The position numbers and the translations under genes were made by a program. From Salinisphaera aquimarina (lineage in GTDB: Bacteria > Pseudomonadota > Gammaproteobacteria > Nevskiales > Salinisphaeraceae), in NCBI RefSeq assembly GCF_042643355.1, contig NZ_JBHRSS010000008.1:372001-436000 (forward strand): a DNA stretch of 64,000 bases. Direction: 5' to 3'. Shown one piece after another: positions 35,870-44,266 of this stretch (positions are counted from its first letter, which is position 1; every line of letters starts with the position of its first letter). A model generated the notes under the pieces. That model was given only the letters and a program-made list of their open reading frames with translations, ran no database searches and was not told where the DNA came from.

Positions 35870-36970
35870 TCAAAGGCGTTCGGCCGCGATCGGCGCCAGA
35901 CCGCTGTTCACATCCGCATTCTGCGCCCGATTGCGCAGCGCATGATCGAGCAGCGTGAGCGCGAGCATCGCTTCCGCGATCGGCGTGGCCCGGAGGCCGA
36001 CGCAGGGATCGTGACGGCCGGTGGTGCGCATCTGCGTGGCCTGCCCGCCGGTGTCGATCGTGTCGCCCGGAATGATGATGCTGGAGGTGGGCTTGAGCGC
36101 CATGCTCGCGCGGATGGTCTGGCCGCTGGAGATACCGCCCTGCACGCCCCCGGAATGGTTGCTCGCGAACCCGTCCGGGGCCATTTCATCACGATGCTCC
36201 GAGCCGCGCTGGGTGACCACGTCGAAGCCGTCGCCCACTTCCACACCCTTGACCGCGTTGATACACATCAACGCCTTGGCGATATCGGCATCGAGGCGAT
36301 CGAACACCGGCTCCCCCCAGCCGGGCGGCACGCCGGTCGCCACCACGTTGATACGCGCGCCGATCGAGTCGCCGTCCTTGCGCAGAGCGTTGATATAGTC
36401 CTCGAGCTCGGTCAGCCGCGCCGGTTCGGCACAGAAGAACGGGTTCTGATTGGCCGCGTCCAGATCCGTACAGCCCAGGGTGATCGGCCCCATCTGCGCC
36501 AGATAACCTTGAATGCGCACGCCGAAGCACTCGAACAGCACCTTGCGCGCGATCGCGCCGGCAGCCACCCGCGTGGCGGTTTCACGTGCCGAAGAGCGGC
36601 CGCCGCCACGGTAGTCGCGGATACCGTATTTCTGCAGATAGGCGTAGTCGGCGTGATTGGGCCGGAACACGTCCTTGATCTTGGAATAGTCGCGCGAGCG
36701 CTGATCGGTGTTCTCGATGATGATGCCGATCGGCGTGCCGGTGGTCTTGCCTTCGAACACGCCGGAGACGATGCGCGCTTCGTCGGCTTCGCGGCGCTGG
36801 GTCACATAACGCGAAGTGCCGGGCTTGCGCCGGTCCAGATCCACCTGCAGATCGGCGGCATCGATCTCGATGCCGGGCGGACAGCCATCGACGACACAGC
36901 CGATCGCCGGACCGTGGCTCTCGCCAAACGTGGTCACCGTGAACAGCTGCCCCCAGGTATTGCCGGCCAT
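35870..36970 (-). CDS. aroC: Chorismate synthase
   Basis: A 366-residue reduced-FMN-dependent lyase for the last shikimate step. Signature motifs are GESHGPAIGCVVDGCPPGI, RPNHADYAYLQKYGIRDYRGGGRSS (read in two blocks, HADY and GIRDYRGGGRSSAR) and the C-terminal NSGLAPI region is a variable tail. Also present are ASNHSGGVQGGISSGQ, KPTSSI and GRHDPCVGLRATPIAEAM. It is followed by 75 bases and then the TPR gene, and preceded by prmB on the same strand with 66 bases between, the common prmB-aroC order. Confidence 0.97.
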   Translation of the reverse strand: MAGNTWGQLFTVTTFGESHGPAIGCVVDGCPPGIEIDAADLQVDLDRRKPGTSRYVTQRREADEARIVSGVFEGKTTGTPIGIIIENTDQRSRDYSKIKDVFRPNHADYAYLQKYGIRDYRGGGRSSARETATRVAAGAIARKVLFECFGVRIQGYLAQMGPITLGCTDLDAANQNPFFCAEPARLTELEDYINALRKDGDSIGARINVVATGVPPGWGEPVFDRLDADIAKALMCINAVKGVEVGDGFDVVTQRGSEHRDEMAPDGFASNHSGGVQGGISSGQTIRASMALKPTSSIIIPGDTIDTGGQATQMRTTGRHDPCVGLRATPIAEAMLALTLLDHALRNRAQNADVNSGLAPIAAERL

Positions 36971-37036
36971 GCTATGCCTCCTCGATCATGGACTGAACCG
37001 TTGCCGCCAGACGCGACTGCTGCGCAGACATGATCA

Positions 37037-37969
37037 TCAGATCTCGACCTGCTGCGCCTTGACCCAGGCCGCCAGGTCGCAGGCCTCGATCACCCCGACG
37101 CCGAGACCGCCGCGCTGCAGATCGACCCAGGTGATCGGCAGGTCCGGGTATTGCTGCTCGAGTGCGAACGCGCTGTAGCCCACCTCGAGCACCAGCAGAC
37201 CGTCGTCGCTGAGAAAGTCCGGCGCGTCGAACAACAGTCGCGACACCAGCGACAGGTCATCGGTATCGCCGTGGAAGGCAAATCCCGGCTCGTGCTTGTA
37301 TTCGGGCGCCAGGCCCTCCCATTCATCGCGCGTCACATACGGCGGATTGGTCACGATCAGATCGAACCGCTGGGCCGGCAATCCGTCGAACAGGTCGGCG
37401 CGCACGTATTCCACCTGCGGGCCGATGTCGTGCTTGTCGCTGTTGATCGCGGCCACGGCCAGCGCATCGTCGCTGGCATCGGTGGCCACCACGCGCGCCT
37501 CCGGGAATGCCATGGCGCAAGCGATGGCGATCGCCCCACTGCCGGTGCACAGATCGAGCACCGACAAGGGCTCGCGATGGCCGAGCCAGGGCTGGAATTC
37601 GGCCTCGATCAATTCCGCGATCGGCGAACGCGGCACGATCACGCGTTCGTCGACGAAGAACTCGATGCCCGCGAACCATGTCTTTTGAGTCAGATAGGCG
37701 GCCGGCATGCGCGACTCGATACGGCGTTCGAGCACGGCAATGACCGCGTTGCGCTCGGCCGGGGCCAGGGTCGCCGCGAGATACAGATCCGGCAGGTTTG
37801 GATCGAGTCCCAGTGTGTCCAGCACCAGATGCGCGGCCTCGTCCAGGGCATTGTCGCTGCCGTGGCCGAACGCCAGTTCGGCGGCATTGAAACGCGTAGC
37901 GCCCCAGCGGATATAGTCGAGTACTCGCGTGAGCGTGTCCGCGATATCGTGATTGTTATCGATGCTCAT
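37037..37969 (-). CDS. prmB: Ribosomal protein L3 glutamine methyltransferase
   Basis: A 310-residue SAM-dependent enzyme that methylates the glutamine at position 150 of ribosomal protein L3 (E. coli numbering). An N-terminal helical domain (residues 1-100, with YIRWGATRFNAAELAFGHG) distinguishes PrmB from PrmC. SAM motif I is VLDLCTGSGAIAIACA and the catalytic motif is IVTNPPYVTRDEW. It lies upstream of aroC, as in many gammaproteobacteria. Confidence 0.94.
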   Translation of the reverse strand: MSIDNNHDIADTLTRVLDYIRWGATRFNAAELAFGHGSDNALDEAAHLVLDTLGLDPNLPDLYLAATLAPAERNAVIAVLERRIESRMPAAYLTQKTWFAGIEFFVDERVIVPRSPIAELIEAEFQPWLGHREPLSVLDLCTGSGAIAIACAMAFPEARVVATDASDDALAVAAINSDKHDIGPQVEYVRADLFDGLPAQRFDLIVTNPPYVTRDEWEGLAPEYKHEPGFAFHGDTDDLSLVSRLLFDAPDFLSDDGLLVLEVGYSAFALEQQYPDLPITWVDLQRGGLGVGVIEACDLAAWVKAQQVEI

Positions 37970-38179
37970 AGTCCTGCTGCCCGCCGCCCATGCCGCGCCG
38001 TGGAGAATTACTGACCTGCGTAGTACCGGATCCGATCCGGGCGCGCATAGTGTAGTGCATCGCAGATCGCGCCCTGCCCGAGATCGCGACGCCTCGCGCT
38101 AGGATAAACCACAGCCGTGCTTTGCGTGGGACGCATCCGGCGCTACGCTGCGCAACCAGACTTCCACATCAAGCAACAC

Positions 38180-39076
38180 ATGGCCGGTCCCTCCACCGCG
38201 AGCCTGTCCGACAGGGTGTTCGCCGCCCTGCTATGGATACTGCCCACCCGCGCCATTTCGCGCGCCGCGCACGCGCTCGCGCAATCCCGACTGCCGTGGC
38301 TGAAGCGCGCGCTCGTGAACGCGTTCATGCATCTTTTTCCCGGCATCGACATGGACGAGGCCGCGGAGCCGGACCCGCAGCGCTACGAAAGCTTCAATGC
38401 ATTCTTCACGCGCGCGCTGGCGCCGGGCGCGCGGCCCATGCCGGATGATCGCGAGCTGATCGTATCGCCGGTGGACGGCGCGCTCGGCGCCTTCGGCGAT
38501 GCGCACAGCGGCGAGATCTGCCAGACCAAGGGTGTCGCCTACGATCTGCGCACGCTGCTGGGCGGCAACGAAAGCTGGTCGGCGGCGTTCCTGGGCGGGC
38601 GCTATGCCACCTTCTATCTGGCCCCGGACAACTATCACCGCGTACATATGCCGCTGGACGGCTGCGTGCGCGACATGCGCTATGTGCCGGGGCGGCTGTT
38701 CGGAGTCAATCCACGCTGCGTGCGCGCGATACCGCGTTTGTTCTCACGCAACGAACGTCTGGTCACGCTCTTCGACACCGCGGTCGGCCCGATGGCGCTG
38801 GTGATGGTCGGCGCATTCATCGTGGGCGGCATCCATACGCGCTGGGCCGGCCAGATATGCCCCCCGCATCGACGCGTGCCGCGCGAGGAAAGCTTCACCG
38901 ACGCAACGCTGGAGCACGCGTACTACGCACGCGGCGCCGAGATGGGCCGCTTCTCGATCGGTTCCAGCGTGATCCTGCTGTTCGGACCGGGCGCCCTCGC
39001 CTGGCATGACGAACTCGGCGCCGGGCAACCGCTACGGCTGGGGCAGCCGATCGCCCAGATGGGGCGCGGGGCCTGA
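38180..39076 (+). CDS. psd: Phosphatidylserine decarboxylase proenzyme
   Basis: A 298-residue inner-membrane pro-enzyme that makes phosphatidylethanolamine. I start at the ATG at 38180; the upstream in-frame codons add no family sequence. The self-cleavage motif is IGSS (residues 260-263) rather than the usual LGST, so cleavage should fall between Gly261 and Ser262 to give a pyruvoyl alpha chain. The supporting triad is Asp99 (SPVDGALG), His156 (NYHRVHMP) and Ser262. The gap of 210 bases to prmB on the other strand has no recognisable gene. Confidence 0.94.
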   Translation: MAGPSTASLSDRVFAALLWILPTRAISRAAHALAQSRLPWLKRALVNAFMHLFPGIDMDEAAEPDPQRYESFNAFFTRALAPGARPMPDDRELIVSPVDGALGAFGDAHSGEICQTKGVAYDLRTLLGGNESWSAAFLGGRYATFYLAPDNYHRVHMPLDGCVRDMRYVPGRLFGVNPRCVRAIPRLFSRNERLVTLFDTAVGPMALVMVGAFIVGGIHTRWAGQICPPHRRVPREESFTDATLEHAYYARGAEMGRFSIGSSVILLFGPGALAWHDELGAGQPLRLGQPIAQMGRGA

Positions 39077-39093
39077 CGCGCCGCTACTACCGG

Positions 39094-40050
39094 CTAACGC
39101 CGCGCCCAGTCGAACGCGAGTACCGGCGCCAGCCCGTCGCAGCCGCGCATGAGCGCCAGCAGCCGATCCACGCCGAGCGCGACCCCGGCGCAGGCGGGCA
39201 GGCCCGCGTGCATCGCGGCGAGCAGGCGTTCATCAGGCGCCCGCGGCGGCCCGCCGGATTGCGCGATCGCCGCGCATTCCCGGCGCATGCGCTCACCTGC
39301 AAGGACCACGTCGGTCAACTCCTGAGCCCCGTTGGCCAGTTCCACACCCTGCCAGTAGCATTCGAAGCGCTGCGACAGGCGGTCGTCCTCGGGATCGGGC
39401 GCAACCAGCACCGCGTCGTCGGCCGGAAAACCGGTCACGCACTCCGGTCCGTCCAGCCCCAGCCGCGGCTGCACGACGAGACTCATGATCAGATCGAGCC
39501 AGAACGCTCGGCTGTCAGGGTCTTTATCGTCGGTGCCGACGGCACCCGGGGCCACGTCATGATCTCTGGCGCAGCTCGCGAGTTGCGCGGCCGTGCTCTC
39601 CAGGGGATCGATGCCCGCATGGGCTTGAAAGAGGTCTCGATAACGCCGGCGTGGCACGCAGGCCACCTGCGCAATCCGGCCGATCAGGCGCTCTGTCTCA
39701 TCCATGAGATCGGCCATGGTCGCGCCCGGCCGATACCACTCGAGCATGCAGAATTCCGGATTGTGCCAGCGTCCGGACTCACCGGCGCGAAACACGTGGC
39801 CGAGCTGGAATATCGCGCCGGCGCCCGCGGCCAGCAGTCGTTTGAGGGCATGTTCCGGCGACGGCACCAGATAACCCGCGCCGGCGACCGCAAAGCTCTC
39901 GAGCCCGCGTTCGCTGGGCGGTGCCGACGCCAGCACCCCGGTATCGACTTCCATCACGCCGGCGTCGTTCATGAACGCGCGGATCGCGGCGAGCAGATCG
40001 GCCCGCGCCCGCAGCGTCGCAAGCGTCGCCGCCGGACGCCACTCGGTCAT
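39094..40050 (-). CDS. epmA: EF-P lysine(34) lysyltransferase
   Basis: A 318-residue truncated class II lysyl-tRNA synthetase without the anticodon domain, which attaches (R)-beta-lysine to Lys34 of EF-P. Class II motifs are VMEVDTGVLAS, FQLGHVFRAGESGRWHNPEFCMLEWYRPG (motif 2 region, FRAGE and HNPEF) and motif 3 GVALGVDRLLALM. Also seen is NGAQELTD. It follows efp by 31 bases on the same strand and faces psd with only 17 bases between their stops. Confidence 0.94.
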   Translation of the reverse strand: MTEWRPAATLATLRARADLLAAIRAFMNDAGVMEVDTGVLASAPPSERGLESFAVAGAGYLVPSPEHALKRLLAAGAGAIFQLGHVFRAGESGRWHNPEFCMLEWYRPGATMADLMDETERLIGRIAQVACVPRRRYRDLFQAHAGIDPLESTAAQLASCARDHDVAPGAVGTDDKDPDSRAFWLDLIMSLVVQPRLGLDGPECVTGFPADDAVLVAPDPEDDRLSQRFECYWQGVELANGAQELTDVVLAGERMRRECAAIAQSGGPPRAPDERLLAAMHAGLPACAGVALGVDRLLALMRGCDGLAPVLAFDWARR

Positions 40051-40081
40051 TTCGCGTCGTCGATCTGCCAGCCCACCGGTC

Positions 40082-40654
40082 TCAGCCGTCGTTGGCGCGC
40101 GACACGTATTCGCCCTTGCGCGTATCCACCTTCAGGGTCTCGCCTTCCTCGATGAACAGGGGCACGCGCACCACTGCGCCGGTTTCCAGCGTGGCGGGCT
40201 TGCCGCCGCCGCCCGAGGTGTCGCCACGCAGACCGGGATCGGTCTCGGTCACGGTCAGGGTGACGAAGTTGGGCGCGTCCACCTGCAGCGGTGTGCCATC
40301 CCACAGGGTCACGTGGCAGGTGTCCTGGGCCTTGAGCCATTTGGCCGAATCGGCCACCGCCGCTTCACTGGCCTGATACTGCTCGAAGGTGTTGGGCTCC
40401 ATGAAATGCCAGAACTCACCGTCGTGGTACAGATACTGCAGGTCGACATCGAGCACGTCCGCGGCTTCCACGGTATCGCCCGACTTGAAGGTGCGCTCGA
40501 TCGTGCGGTTGGTCTTCAGGTTGCGGATCTTGACCCGGCTGAAGGCCTGGCCCTTGCCGGGCTTGACGAATTCGTTCTCGACGATCGTGTACGGATCACC
40601 GTCGAGAATGATCTTGAGTCCACCCTTGAACTGGTTGGTGCTGAAAGTCGCCAT
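40082..40654 (-). CDS. efp: Elongation factor P
   Basis: A 190-residue factor that rescues ribosomes stalled at polyproline. Three domains of the expected size are present. The modified residue is Lys34 in FVKPGKGQAF, exactly the context used by EpmA/EpmB beta-lysylation. Domain II has EFWHFMEPNTFEQYQ, and the C-terminal domain ends in KGEYVSRAND. The ATG at 40654 is chosen by the invariant start ATFSTNQFKGG. It shares a 112-base divergent gap with epmB. Confidence 0.97.
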   Translation of the reverse strand: MATFSTNQFKGGLKIILDGDPYTIVENEFVKPGKGQAFSRVKIRNLKTNRTIERTFKSGDTVEAADVLDVDLQYLYHDGEFWHFMEPNTFEQYQASEAAVADSAKWLKAQDTCHVTLWDGTPLQVDAPNFVTLTVTETDPGLRGDTSGGGGKPATLETGAVVRVPLFIEEGETLKVDTRKGEYVSRANDG

Positions 40655-40766
40655 AAAACCGTCCGATGTTGAAAGGCTCGGCGCGCCCGGCGCCGGCCCG
40701 ATGTTGGCGTGTCGAGGGTTGCGTTCTACACTGCGGACAATCAATGCCCGCGCACGAGCCGAGCCC

Positions 40767-41804
40767 ATGAGCGCCCCCGCCCGAAAACGCGTCAGTCTAT
40801 CGCAAAGCGCGCACAGCTGGCAGCAGGCGATGCGCGAGGCGATCACCGACGCCGACACGCTTTTCGAGCGCCTGCAGTTGCCTGCCGACCAACTCCCCGG
40901 CGCGCGGCGCGCGGCACGCCTGTTCCCGCTCCGGGTACCGAGCGGCTACGTCGATCGCATGGCCCGTGGCGATCTCGCCGATCCGCTGCTGCGACAGGTG
41001 CTGCCACTGGACATCGAACACGCCGTGGCGCCCGGTTTCACGGCCGACGCCGTCGGCGACGGCCCGAGCGACCTCGGCGACGGGGTGCTGCACAAATATG
41101 CCGGGCGCGCGCTGTTGATCACCACCGGCGCCTGCGCGGTCCACTGCCGCTATTGCTTCCGCCGTCATTTCGACTACGCCGCCCATCACGCCGGCGGCGA
41201 GCACGGCCGTGCCGCGGTCGCGCACATTGCGGCCGATACCAGCATCCATGAGGTCATCCTGTCGGGCGGTGACCCGTTGTCGCTGTCCAATACGCGCCTG
41301 GCCGCGCTGGGCCGGCAACTCGACGAGATCCGGCACGTCGAGCGTCTGCGGCTGCATACGCGTACCGCCGTCGTGCTGCCCGAACGCATCGACGACGGCC
41401 TCGTGGCCTGGATCGCGAGCCGGCCACAACGGGTGGTGCTCGTCGTCCACGCCAATCATGCCCGGGAGATCGATGATCACGTCGCCGCGGCGATGGCCCG
41501 CCTGAGCGGTGCCGGCGCCGTGCTGCTCAACCAGGCCGTGCTGCTGCGCGGCGTCAACGATGATGCGGCCACGCTCGCTGCCTTGAGCGAGCGGCTCTTC
41601 AGTGTCGGCGTCATGCCGTACTATCTGCATATGCTGGATCGGGTCGCCGGCACGGCGCATTTCGAGGTCGACGCGGACCGCGCGCAGCGCGTGCTGGACG
41701 AATTGGCCGCGCGCCTGCCGGGCTATCTGGTGCCACGACTGGCACGCGAAACAGCGGGCGAAGGCGCGAAACAGGTATTCGGCCATCGCGCGAGCGCGAA
41801 TTAA
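40767..41804 (+). CDS. epmB: EF-P beta-lysylation protein, lysine 2,3-aminomutase type
   Basis: A 345-residue radical-SAM, PLP enzyme that converts lysine to (R)-beta-lysine for EpmA. The ATG at 40767 is chosen because upstream sequence is the efp promoter region. The 4Fe-4S motif CAVHCRYC has Cys123, Cys127 and Cys130, followed by FRRHF. Also present are ILSGGDPLSLSN, RLHTRTAVVLPERI, HANHAREID, LLNQAVLLRGVND and the C-terminal PYYLHMLDRVAGTAHFEV that holds substrate contacts. Its TAA stop lies four bases from the outer arm of the second palindromic element. Confidence 0.95.
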   Translation: MSAPARKRVSLSQSAHSWQQAMREAITDADTLFERLQLPADQLPGARRAARLFPLRVPSGYVDRMARGDLADPLLRQVLPLDIEHAVAPGFTADAVGDGPSDLGDGVLHKYAGRALLITTGACAVHCRYCFRRHFDYAAHHAGGEHGRAAVAHIAADTSIHEVILSGGDPLSLSNTRLAALGRQLDEIRHVERLRLHTRTAVVLPERIDDGLVAWIASRPQRVVLVVHANHAREIDDHVAAAMARLSGAGAVLLNQAVLLRGVNDDAATLAALSERLFSVGVMPYYLHMLDRVAGTAHFEVDADRAQRVLDELAARLPGYLVPRLARETAGEGAKQVFGHRASAN

Positions 41805-41837
41805 CTCGGGCTTGTTGCCGTTTCATACGAGCACCGC

Positions 41838-41936
41838 GTTGGGCTTAAAATTGCGCCAGGCAAGGCGCGAGCCGCCGGTCGTGGCGAGCCACGGTCAAGG
41901 GGAGCAACGCTGTATGGCGCAATTATTAGGCCCAAC
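41838..41936 (+). repeat. Hairpin unit C (GGCGCGAG type)
   Basis: Near-perfect terminal arms GTTGGGC-TTAAAATTGCGCCA and TGGCGCAATTATTAGGCCCAAC, one gap and few mismatches. It contains TGCGCCAGGCAAGGCGCGAG at 41852-41871, identical to unit B, and GAGCAACGCTGTATGGCGCA at 41902-41921, two mismatches from unit B. Confidence 0.85.
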
Positions 41937-41944
41937 CCTTCGGG

Positions 41945-42043
41945 ACAACGGCCATTTGTCCGCAATCCAGCGTTGCCGCTCGTTTGTGTAGACTCACTAC
42001 ACCGCACTCGCGGCGCCTGGTCTTGCAGACAAATGACCGTTGG
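41945..42043 (-). repeat. Hairpin unit D (GTGTAG type)
   Basis: Terminal arms of 21 bases pair at 18 positions (41945-41965 with 42023-42043, ATTTGTCCGCAA/TTGCAGACAAAT at the core). An inner stem GTGTAG/CTACAC lies at 41986-41991/41997-42002. On the minus strand it aligns along its length with unit A. Confidence 0.82.
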
Positions 42044-42085
42044 CGCGGACTCGGATGAAACGGCAACAAGCCCTAGGGGAATGCT

Positions 42086-44182
42086 TTGAATCAGACGATG
42101 ACAGCCCATGCCGCACCACCAAGGACCGGTCTCATTCCGGCGTTGACGGTAGTGGTCGTCACCGCGACCGAGGCGACGCGGGAAATACTGGCGGCGACCA
42201 TCGCCGCCGTGGACAGCAGCATCGAGATCGTGGCGGCCGCCGATCCGGCCGGTATCGTCAATATCGAGACCCATCACCCGGTGGCGACCTACTGCCTCGA
42301 GTGCGACGAGGACGCATCGCAAGCCCACCGCGCGCTCGGCCTGATACGCGAGGCCAGTGGTCACGCGCCGATTCTGGTCATCGACAGCGGTGCCGCCGGA
42401 CTCGATCTGGAAAGCGCGATCGCCGAAGGCGCGGCCGATCTCGTGCCGCTGGCGCGCAACGGTCTGCTCACCACACGCCTGCGCCAGGCCATCTCCGCCG
42501 GACGCACCCGCCTGGAACTGCTGGAAGCCGGCCAACGACTGAATCAGTCGCAGCGGCGACTGGACGTATTGCTCAGCCAGGGTCAGGACGCGCGCGCCAC
42601 CCTGCAGAATGCTCGCATCATTGACCCGAGTGCGGCTTTTGCCCGCCTGATCGGGATCACCGACGTCGAGTCGGCACGCGGCCTGGACATGCTCGAACGC
42701 GTGGCGCCGCACGATCGCGGTCGCGTGGCCGAAGCGCTCGACCAGATCGCCGGCGACAGCATCGAGACATCGCTGGTCATCGATGTCATCGCCCGCCAGA
42801 ACCAGCGCCAGACCGTGCGCGCCCTGCTGACCCCGGGCGTGAACGAAGCCGGCGACGCACCCTGCATCCACGTGGTGTTGCAGACCGTCGACAACGAACA
42901 TCTGCCGCTGGCCGACGCCAACCGGCACGCCGGGCTCGACGGACGCATGGCTCTGCACAGCGTGCTGGCGCGCACCACCGGACGTGCCAAAGAGCGCGTT
43001 CTTGGCCTCGTGTTCATCGCCATCGACGATATCGCGGCATTACGTGACGACATCGGCCTGTCCGAAAGCGATCTGCTGCTGCAGGAGGTGGGGCTTTTCC
43101 TGCTCCAGAGCATGCGCGGCGAAGATCGTATCTTTCGCTTCGGCGCGGGCGAATATGTGCTGCTGGTGGAGCGCCATTCCTCCAACGAACTGGAGGACTC
43201 GACCCACCAGCTGCATACCTCGATTTCCAACGAAGTGTTCGGCGACGGCCGCCGCAGTGCCGCGCTCACGGCGACACTGACCTACCGCGTGCTCTCCGGC
43301 AGCGCAGAGGACAACGGCGCGCGCCTGCATGCATTGATGGAAACCGCCTACGAATTGCGCGACAACGGCGGCAATGTCTGTCGTGAATGCGGCGACAGCG
43401 CGGGCACGCAATCCGATAGCGCCGACCAGCAGCAATGGATCGAACGCCTGCGCCAGGCCATGACCCAGGATCGCTTCAGCCTGGCCTATCAGGGCATCAC
43501 CAGTCTCGCTGGCGACAGCCAGCCGTATTTCGACGTCCTGCTGCGCTATGTCGACGACCACGGCTCGCTGGTGCGGCCGGGCGAATTTCTGCCCGCAGCC
43601 GAGAAAGCCGGCATGATGCCCGCGATCGATCAGTGGGTGGTACGCCGCGCGGTGGAAGTGATCTGGCAGCAGCGCGCCCGCGACGCGCATATCGCGCTGT
43701 TCGTGAAACTGTCGGCGGCCACGATTGCCGCCGGCGAAGAGTTTCTGCCCTGGATTCAGGACGTGCTCAAGGCCCGCGCGATCGAATGCAAGAACATCAT
43801 TTTCAGCTTCCGCGAAGACGATGTCCGCGGTCAGACGCGTCAGGCACGGGGCTTGGCGACCGAACTCGAAGGCCTGGGGTTCCAGGTCGCACTCACCCAT
43901 TATGGCAGTTCGCCGAAAGCGGCCCAGATTCTGGACAAGATGCCGGCCCAGTTCATCAAGCTGGCGCCGGAATTCGCCCGCCAGATGCTGGGCGGGCAGG
44001 AAGACGAACGCCTCGCCCATATCATCACCAGCGCGCGCGAACGCCAGATCCCGCTGATCGCCGAACAGATCGAGGATGCCAACAGCATGGCGCGCCTCTG
44101 GCAGGCCGGCGTCAACTACGTCCAGGGCCACTTCATTCAGGAACCCGATACCGAGGCGCTGTCGAACACACAGCAGCTGTAA
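42086..44182 (+). CDS. FimX-like REC-PAS-GGDEF-EAL protein, catalytically degenerate
   Basis: 698 residues from a TTG at 42086 with AGGGGA five bases upstream; an ATG four codons in is too far from that site. The domain order is a receiver-like domain (20-140) lacking a clear phospho-Asp, PAS (150-270), GGDEF (290-425) and EAL (445-690). GGDEF reads GAGEY (353-357) and the EAL motif reads DVL (483-485). The usual DDFG is THYG (605-608 region), and NxS-type metal ligands are replaced (FVKLSAAT), so neither synthesis nor hydrolysis of c-di-GMP is expected. The C-terminal AEQIED and VQGHFIQEP resemble FimX, which binds c-di-GMP to regulate type IV pili. The fimV gene in the same window fits. A palindromic element lies directly upstream. 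Confidence 0.82.
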   Translation: MNQTMTAHAAPPRTGLIPALTVVVVTATEATREILAATIAAVDSSIEIVAAADPAGIVNIETHHPVATYCLECDEDASQAHRALGLIREASGHAPILVIDSGAAGLDLESAIAEGAADLVPLARNGLLTTRLRQAISAGRTRLELLEAGQRLNQSQRRLDVLLSQGQDARATLQNARIIDPSAAFARLIGITDVESARGLDMLERVAPHDRGRVAEALDQIAGDSIETSLVIDVIARQNQRQTVRALLTPGVNEAGDAPCIHVVLQTVDNEHLPLADANRHAGLDGRMALHSVLARTTGRAKERVLGLVFIAIDDIAALRDDIGLSESDLLLQEVGLFLLQSMRGEDRIFRFGAGEYVLLVERHSSNELEDSTHQLHTSISNEVFGDGRRSAALTATLTYRVLSGSAEDNGARLHALMETAYELRDNGGNVCRECGDSAGTQSDSADQQQWIERLRQAMTQDRFSLAYQGITSLAGDSQPYFDVLLRYVDDHGSLVRPGEFLPAAEKAGMMPAIDQWVVRRAVEVIWQQRARDAHIALFVKLSAATIAAGEEFLPWIQDVLKARAIECKNIIFSFREDDVRGQTRQARGLATELEGLGFQVALTHYGSSPKAAQILDKMPAQFIKLAPEFARQMLGGQEDERLAHIITSARERQIPLIAEQIEDANSMARLWQAGVNYVQGHFIQEPDTEALSNTQQL

Positions 44183-44266
44183 TCGGTGGCGGCGTGCGGC
44201 CCGCCGCCGAGCGACCGCTCACCGGGAGGTGCTGTCGGCCCGCGTCGCGGCCAGGGTCAAACGCCC

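Larger units (their letters stand above)
41808..42073. repeat. Composite nested palindromic element, locus 2
   Basis: It fills the gap between the epmB stop (41804) and the ribosome site of the FimX-like gene. The perfect 19-base outer arms are GGGCTTGTTGCCGTTTCAT (41808-41826) and its complement (42055-42073). Inside are unit C on the plus strand (41838-41936) and unit D on the minus strand (41945-42043). The architecture matches locus 1 at 8042-8459, but the outer arms differ in sequence apart from the shared CTAGGGC at their right ends. Confidence 0.88.

Noticed and set aside
37970..38179. A tRNA or small RNA gene in the prmB/psd gap
   Set aside because: I looked for a cloverleaf and a CCA end and found none; likewise for the other gaps.
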